Shown here piece after piece: positions 58,027 to 64,000 of a stretch of 64,000 nucleotides of DNA (positions are counted from its first letter, which is position 1; every line of letters starts with the position of its first letter). This DNA is from Rhizopus sp. PT2906 (Eukaryota; Mucoromycota; Mucoromycetes; Mucorales; Rhizopodaceae). The notes under the pieces were generated by a model. The model was not told the DNA's origin and made no database searches. It saw nothing but the letters and a program-made list of their open reading frames with translations. The stretch covers positions 62,001-126,000 of the forward strand of contig JAMYHX010000046.1 in the NCBI GenBank assembly GCA_025529335.1, given 5' to 3'. A program made the position numbers and the translations under genes.

Positions 58027-61000
58027 ATTGTTTGATACCAAAGAAAAGAAGTTGTCAAGATGAATTAAGGGGACAACAGAAACGGTCACGCTTGACAATC
58101 CACTGCATACTTCATCCCCGCCACAACCTGCTTTCCATTTATGGATATATATGTGTATGTGTAGAAAATAATCGTGGGCGTACACCTTGTTTTTCATGTG
58201 ATCAAGACAATCAAAAGGGACGAAGGTCACTTCTGTACTGCTCAATCTAGCCAGCAGTAAACCTGTCTTGTAAGCTCAAACCCAAAGCCACCACCTCATC
58301 TTATTGATCGGATGGCAAAGTAACAAACACACCTTTTCCATGCCACAACCATCCTAGGATATATATACCTGTTTAATCTCCATATTAATAAAACTTCTTT
58401 TCTTTTGCTATAAGCTTTGTGTACACTTTAAGAACAATCAAGGGCGTTTTGCTTGTTAAAGATAACTATTATTTATAAAATGTCCAATAATAAAAAAGTT
58501 GCCTGTAGCATTTACGATTTTGAAGTAACTATCGCATTTTTACGTTTAAATTAAAGAAGATTATACATCTTTTGACATAATATAATCAATATATATTTCG
58601 TGCACAAGCCAAGATATTATTATTAAACCCACAACATTGATTCATGGTATCTGTAGCCTGTAGTATTTAATGACGCGCTATATCTAATATGCAATTGGTT
58701 AACAACATTTATTCTTGCATATAAAGGACCATTTCTCTCTTTTACCATGAATCTCTTTCTTTTCTCTTTTCATATAAAGATTCAAGAATTATTGCATCTT
58801 GTCGTATTCTTATGTTTTGGAGGTAAAGCTATTTATTTATCAACAATATCACTATATTGATGAAAATAAAGAAAAAGCAATAGACCTCCTTCAGAAAGCT
58901 AGACTTGTCCCCGTGTATTAAGCTAATGGAGATCTCATGTTTGCTGTTGCTATTGGAGTAATGAAAGTAATAACAGAGCCTTGGAAATACAAGAGGGTTC
59001 CTTTCAGAAGAGAATACTGAGAATAAAGAGGACAAAGGTAAATATATTAATATATATATATATATAGTGTACTTTTGGCTTTTTTTTTGCTTCGTGAAAA
59101 CAGAAAGGAAATTACTTACAAATATCGCAAATATCAAAGAATTTAGAAAGATGGTTAGGGAAACCGCTCACAAAACAGTAACCATCGGTTATGTAAGGAA
59201 ATCAAGAACAAACGAAGCAAAGACGCGGTAGAAAGGTCTATCAATCTGCAGACAACCAAGATGAAAATGAAGCTATTATGTAAACATGTGTCTGCAAGTT
59301 GTAATGCAAATGCAGAGGGCAAAATAGAAAATCGCGATTGTAACAAGAAGCAGAAATACAAAATCGTATGGTTGCCGAAGTGGAGGTGGTAAAGACTCTT
59401 CCAACCACGCTTTATTTTTAGATAATATATAATAAAGTCTTTTCAGTTCCTATTTTCTAGATCTTTGAACGTCGTCAATTCATTTTTTCTGCTTATTTTA
59501 AGTGGGAGAAAACAGCGAGGAAAGTCAGTTGAAAGTTGATAGGTAAGTGACCATCTCATCTTCATTTTCCATTTCGGCAACTGCGTGATTGGAAGCCTAA
59601 AGTATGGATCAGAACAATGGAAATTACAAGAGAAGTATAAACAATGAGTCTCTCTATATAGCCTCTTTACAAAGATCAAAACGAGAGCTCATTATAACAA
59701 ATAGCATCATTTTGTATGAAAACAGAACTGGTACATAAATGAATCACAATCAAAGAGAATTGAGCATATTGCGTTATATAACATGTATTGTTGTCGATTT
59801 CTTTGTACTGTTCATTCTTAGTAATCTCATACGACAAATAGTATAAATAAAAATACTCTCAACACTTCCATAAGCCAGATCTTCTTTCGGCATAATTTAA
59901 AACTCTCTAATAAAGAAGAATTTTAATTTATATCGTTTGCCTTATTATTTTACCATTACTACTTCTTTGAACCTTCCATCGTGCTTGATCGTCGACTATC
60001 TTCATATTGCTTGGTCTCTCTATTTACTTTTAGCTGGATTACAGCCAGAAAGTACTACCTCGTCCTATTCCTCATTTTATTAGTTCATCTTTCAATTTTG
60101 AAGAAGAATGGTAATTGTTAGCTATTGATTCTTATTGTTCTTTTTTATTATAGCACCAGAAACACCACAGTGAAATCAGTTTAGCTGATAAAATCGGCAA
60201 AATAATTTACTCGATACGGCAAAACGAAGAAATCTCAGTTGCTCGATCCATAATTTCAAATAGGAAATAGAATGAAAGTTTTGTTTCAGATAGTATATCT
60301 TTACTCTTGTCATTTAGATGTATGCTCACAACTGCATTTGACCATATCTCAAAATAAACCGCTATTTGCTCATCTGGGATAAAATCTGAATTTAAATCTC
60401 GTGAGGCCATGGGAAAGGCACATTCAAAATCAGCAAGTGGACCCTGATATTAGGTTTGGATCGTGTACAAGCATAATTAAGCAAGAAAACCCGACAAGAT
60501 AACTTACGGAATCTACCGAAATAATCAAAAAAAAAGAAGGAAGGAGGTGATAACCTGGATTGAAAAAGGATGCTATTTTATAAGCAGATGAGTGCACGCT
60601 TTAATCAGGTCGACATATTAACGCTTCCTTGGAAAGGCTTACTATTTGCTTTATGAACTATATACACACTCATTCTTTGACTTGTGTATTGGTAAATGGT
60701 TCAGGGATATTTCTATACTTTGGGTTGAGAAATCGTTCTTTATCAAAGTAATCACTGCCAAAAAGGTTTATTGCGCAACTTATATCAAATACCCCTCTTA
60801 TAGTGTTTAATATATTTGTAGAATAAAGTTTAGCATAAACCTAAAAGCTGAGAGTATCATGCTTTTAACAGATGATGTTTTAAACTGACCTCTTACGTAT
60901 GGATCTCAAGTATGATGATTGTGTGTAAACAGATGGCTATGAGGTCAAATATCTTATGGATCATCATTGAGGATTTATATTTACTCAAATATGATCAATC

Positions 61001-61873
61001 AAGAGATAGCTGCCTGATTATTCATCTTTATTCAACTTTTAGAGCCATTTTTTGTTCCTTAGTTGTACTTTAATGGATAAATAATTCGTAATGATGCATG
61101 GTTCCTTAAATTGGGTCTAAGTTTGTATCGCATTTTGCTTACTATCACAAGCAGCTGGAACTCACACAAAAGCGGAAATAATTCACTAAGAGAAAGCAAT
61201 ATTAAAGAATAAATGGCAGCTTTATTAAATCAGTGGCTTTATAAACATACAGGCACATCTTTGATGCCGCAGGGCTATTCGTATTCCTTCTCTCTGTTTT
61301 TATGCCTCATGCAAAGTTTAATAAAATCCATGTTTGTTCTAGGAGTAGCTATTAATGTATTGATATCACTGTTTTTAATTTTAAAAGAATTACTCGAACT
61401 CAACCGAATGCATGTCTTCAATTCAAACAGGCTTGACCTACCAAGGTCAGCAATGTCAATAGAGACTAAAGTGATAATATTCAAATTCAGATAAACACCA
61501 TTTTTCTCAATCCTTGATGAGCTCATTCTGTTTTACTTGTTTTAACCTCTTTTAGCTTAATCACTAACTTAGTTAAAATACCTACTGATCGGAGCCATTT
61601 TGGTACTTCCTTAATTGTCGTGATAGGAAATGATGATAAGCTTTTTGCAGAATATATCAATTATTACTCCGACTAATACAATGGATTAAGGCTCATATCG
61701 ATTGGACAAAGATACGTCATAGTAAGGTGTGGCATATCAATAACAATATTAAGGGGAACTCTGTCATATATCAAAAAATGAACACATAAAACAGAGGGCT
61801 GAGATAAAGTATAAATAGCGCTGTATCTTTTTCTCTTTTTCTTTACTTCTTCAAATAAAAACAAATTGAAATA
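58027..61873. other. 3.8 kb gene-poor region
   Basis: AT-rich with no frame that looks coding. The short frames at 58829-59137, 59155-59361, 59443-59679 and 61213-61494 have no start context, no introns that would extend them and no recognised motif. I looked for tRNA boxes and snRNA cores and saw none. The last 80 bases contain TATAAATAG (61812-61820) and a CT-rich leader belonging to the next gene. Confidence 0.45.
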
Positions 61874-62095
61874 ATGATTGCTGCTATTCCTCGCTCTGCT
61901 TCTATTGTCCTTGTTCCTGTTACTTCCTTTGCTGGTTATGCCACCTACGTTAGATCTACTTCAAAGCCTTCCGAAGCTCATATCGAATACATGAAGAGTC
62001 ATACGTCACTTGATGAATCACTCCAAAAGAAATGGAAGAAAGTCAATAATGGCCTTGGTCTTGTTGACGTCGGTCGCTCTGGTGGAGGTCTTTAA
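61874..62095 (+). CDS. 73-residue hypothetical protein, possibly mitochondrial
   Basis: Single exon behind a clear TATA element and CT-rich leader, with an A-rich start context. The N-terminal half is hydrophobic with Arg (MIAAIPRSASIVLVPVTSFA, GYATYVRSTSKP), then a charged helix (AHIEYMKSHTSLDESLQKKW) and a Gly-rich end. The arginine-containing hydrophobic start suggests mitochondrial import or a single membrane segment. Well-biased codons suggest good expression. Not recognised. Confidence 0.6.
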   Translation: MIAAIPRSASIVLVPVTSFAGYATYVRSTSKPSEAHIEYMKSHTSLDESLQKKWKKVNNGLGLVDVGRSGGGL

Positions 62096-62435
62096 ACGCA
62101 ACTATATACCTTATACAACATTGATCCATTGACATAACACATCCATTCTCATATTTATTCTCCGGCTGGACCAACTTCATTTATGAATAAACCATATATT
62201 ATATACACTTGAAAACTTTTGTTAGCTTTATGCATAAGATTACTACATAGTGTAAGGAACAGTGCATTGGTCTAGAGTAGACCATAATTACGTTATGTAT
62301 TTGTAAGAAGAAAACACGTATATCCAAATGATACTTTTGTATGCTTAGTGTGCAATATAAACCAGTTATAGCATACTTTTAGCCACTTTTAAGGGTGTGT
62401 TTTCCTCTCCTTTAATGACAACCTTAATCTCCTTT
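62096..62435. other. intergenic, convergent genes
   Basis: AT-rich spacer between convergent genes, with nothing identifiable apart from the expected 3' ends. Confidence 0.45.
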
Positions 62436-63709
62436 TTATTTTGTTGGCATAGTGAAAACATGCATATAGGTTAGAGGATCTCCTTTAAATACAGGTTAGA
62501 TTTTTTGTATTGCTAATGAACTAATACAGAAGTAAGTTTCTGGTATGGCCAAACTACGTCCAAATTCTTCAGTATATTCTAATTGAGATGGTTTATCGTA
62601 GAGACCTAACTGAGGTGCAATAGTAGGTAGCATGCTTTTTAAGACATCTTCCCAAATCCAATGCATGTTCTTTTTTCTACTTTCTTCAGTAGCTAATATG
62701 AAATAAACAAATATTCATTAGCTATCTCTACATAAAAAAAAAGGAAAGCAAAGAGGTTTACATAAATCAGCTATCATACAGTCTGCTTGAACTATTTTGG
62801 CATTGCCAATTACAGAAACAATCTTCTTCAGCTCAATGGCAATGCAGGGGTTTTGATCCCTTGACTTGCAAATTGCATGAACTATAGAAGAGGTCAATAC
62901 AATGGCGTACAAATAATTTAGAATGTATTACTTGACGCTAAAAACGCTTGTACTATGGTATTTCCTGTCAACTAAGATACGTCTGTTACTAGCTATCCTA
63001 CTATATTCAACCTCATATTACCTTATGGTCTATTTCTAGCAGTTGTATCATTCCTCCTGGCTTAGTGACACGAAGTAATTCCCTGATGGCAATCGGCCAT
63101 TCTTCCTCACGAAGTGCCAATACAAGTAATCTCATATGTGTAAAGTCAAACCAGTTGTCAGGATATGGAAGACCCTTGGCAACATTTCCATAACTAAAGG
63201 TAAACTGATTGGAGTTGATAACCTCCTGGGTAAAGTCAGCAATATCACATCCGTGGTAGGAACAGTTGGGATAATCTTTAATCATGTCCTACGGGAAAAA
63301 TAAATCGTTCTATCACAAAGATTCTAAAGGTAAACTCTGTTACTTACTACAATCCAAATACCCGACCCACATCCAACGTCAAGAATAGAGATATCCTTAT
63401 TAAAATCAAGGGCTTCCTCAATGCTCTTAAGGAAGTTTCTATCAATCATAATTAAAAAGACAATATTTCAATATGTTCAATTGTAATTTACCCTTCAAAG
63501 ATACCCTTTATAACATAATGTTGCTACTTCAAGATAAGCTTCCTTGCTTCTGCATAAAATAAAAAGGACTGATCTCTTACCCTTATTAATCTATTCTTCT
63601 CTACTTTATCCTTTGGTAGCCAGTAGGTTGAATCTTTATCATTGTGAAAGTCCCTCTTAGACAAGAGCATAGTTGCATCACCTGCTTCAACAACAGTAGA
63701 ATGGGTCAT
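62436..63709 (-). CDS. class I SAM-dependent methyltransferase
   Basis: About seven exons; ATG at 63709 (MTHSTVVEAGDATMLLSKRD), stop at about 62436 or 62496 depending on the last intron. The SAM-binding loop is ISILDVGCGSGIWIV, followed by YPNCSYHGCDIADFTQEVIN, the acidic residue that grips the ribose. The later strands read PYPDNWFDFTHMRLLVLALR and LLRVTKPGGMIQLLEIDHK, the motif after which the substrate-binding part starts. Fungal proteins of this group (Methyltransf_25 type, related to secondary-metabolism and UMTA-like enzymes) methylate small molecules or proteins; the substrate is unknown. The join of the last exon (GDPLTYMHVFTMPTK) is unsure because one donor would create a stop. Confidence 0.8.
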
Positions 63710-64000
63710 TGATATTTATTTATATTTATGAAGTTAAAATTAGAAAGAAAAACGAGAGACAAAGGAGAGATAAAGGATGTCTTCTTTTTAAATGAACTCT
63801 TTTGTTTATCATTGAGTGTTTTGCTGTATAAGACCCTTACGGCATCCTTGCATGCTTTGCATTTTACTCTATTTTACATGAATTGTCGAATATGCGCAAA
63901 AGACTAAAAGCCACTGAAGCTTTTCAAGTAGTTTATTCTAGTCTTGTAAAAATTCATTGACAATGGAGTCAAAATAGACATCAAGATTCAATTCGTTCCT
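63710..64000. other. promoter region of the methyltransferase gene
   Basis: AT-rich sequence to the right edge of the window; it contains no gene I can support. Confidence 0.4.

Noticed and set aside
58027..58245. Upstream extension of the LYR gene with an earlier ATG at 58245
   Set aside because: The added sequence (HIHIYIHKW and Cys/Gly-rich stretches) is not protein-like and would place 73 odd residues before the LYR domain.
1..64000. CRISPR arrays, operons, plasmid origins, integrated virus or long terminal repeats
   Set aside because: I read both strands and found no repeat-spacer pattern, no paired long repeats and no viral genes; the sequence is plainly fungal nuclear DNA.

Overview
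The window is nuclear DNA of a fungus, most likely an early-diverging one of the Mucoromycota (Mucorales type). It has many short introns (about 45-75 nt, GTAAGT donors), AT-rich intergenic DNA with T/CT-rich promoters, a fungal Cyr1-type adenylate cyclase, and families that suit zygomycete fungi better than Dikarya (a METTL4-type methylase, a bifunctional lysine-degrading AASS). There are no operons, plasmid features or CRISPR arrays. All multi-exon models were spliced by hand from GT-AG signals and reading-frame continuity.

Layout. 1-1501: 3' end of a BAR-SH3 membrane-curvature protein. 2103-2729: a polyQ protein. 2730-7351: gene-poor DNA with small decayed coding-like pieces. 7352-7651: a small fungal protein. 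8523-11330: a DH-PH Rho GEF. 11683-13392: an F-box protein. 14921-15337: an acidic hypothetical protein. 15431-18081: a HutD domain fused to a succinylglutamate desuccinylase/aspartoacylase-like domain. 18219-19732: an NAPE-PLD/Fmp30-like hydrolase. 20218-21496 and 21595-22064: METTL4, head-to-head with a small thioredoxin-fold protein. 22890-26473: bifunctional AASS. 26741-29097: two lineage-specific proteins, one with six 15-residue repeats. 29676-33948: a large protein with a beta-rich N-terminal part and a very acidic tail.

34298-35013: a sulfotransferase-like protein. 35139-37698: an OB-fold protein resembling fission-yeast Cdc24. 39034-40851: a Ras GEF, tail-to-tail with a miniature shugoshin (40865-41215). 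41360-42411: a type II membrane glycosyltransferase. 43034-44157: xylose-reductase-type aldo/keto reductase. 44256-45808: a mitochondrial acyl-CoA thioesterase. About 46836-46962: a U5 spliceosomal snRNA gene. 46996-49098: an OSR1/SPAK-like STE20 kinase. 49793-55062: adenylate cyclase (RA, LRR, PP2C-like and cyclase domains). 55101-56463: a membrane-anchored cysteine-synthase-like enzyme with a 12-nt microexon. 56772-58026: a long LYR-motif protein. 58027-61873: gene-poor. 61874-62095: a 73-residue protein. 62436 (or 62496)-63709: a SAM methyltransferase.

Several genes belong to Ras/cAMP/Rho signalling (Ras GEF, adenylate cyclase with a Ras-association region, Rho GEF, STE20 kinase), but nothing here shows that they are co-regulated. 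The best leads are the HutD fusion with its three RRxS motifs, the miniature shugoshin, the U5 gene, METTL4 and AASS. I found no multi-gene system that is clearly new.
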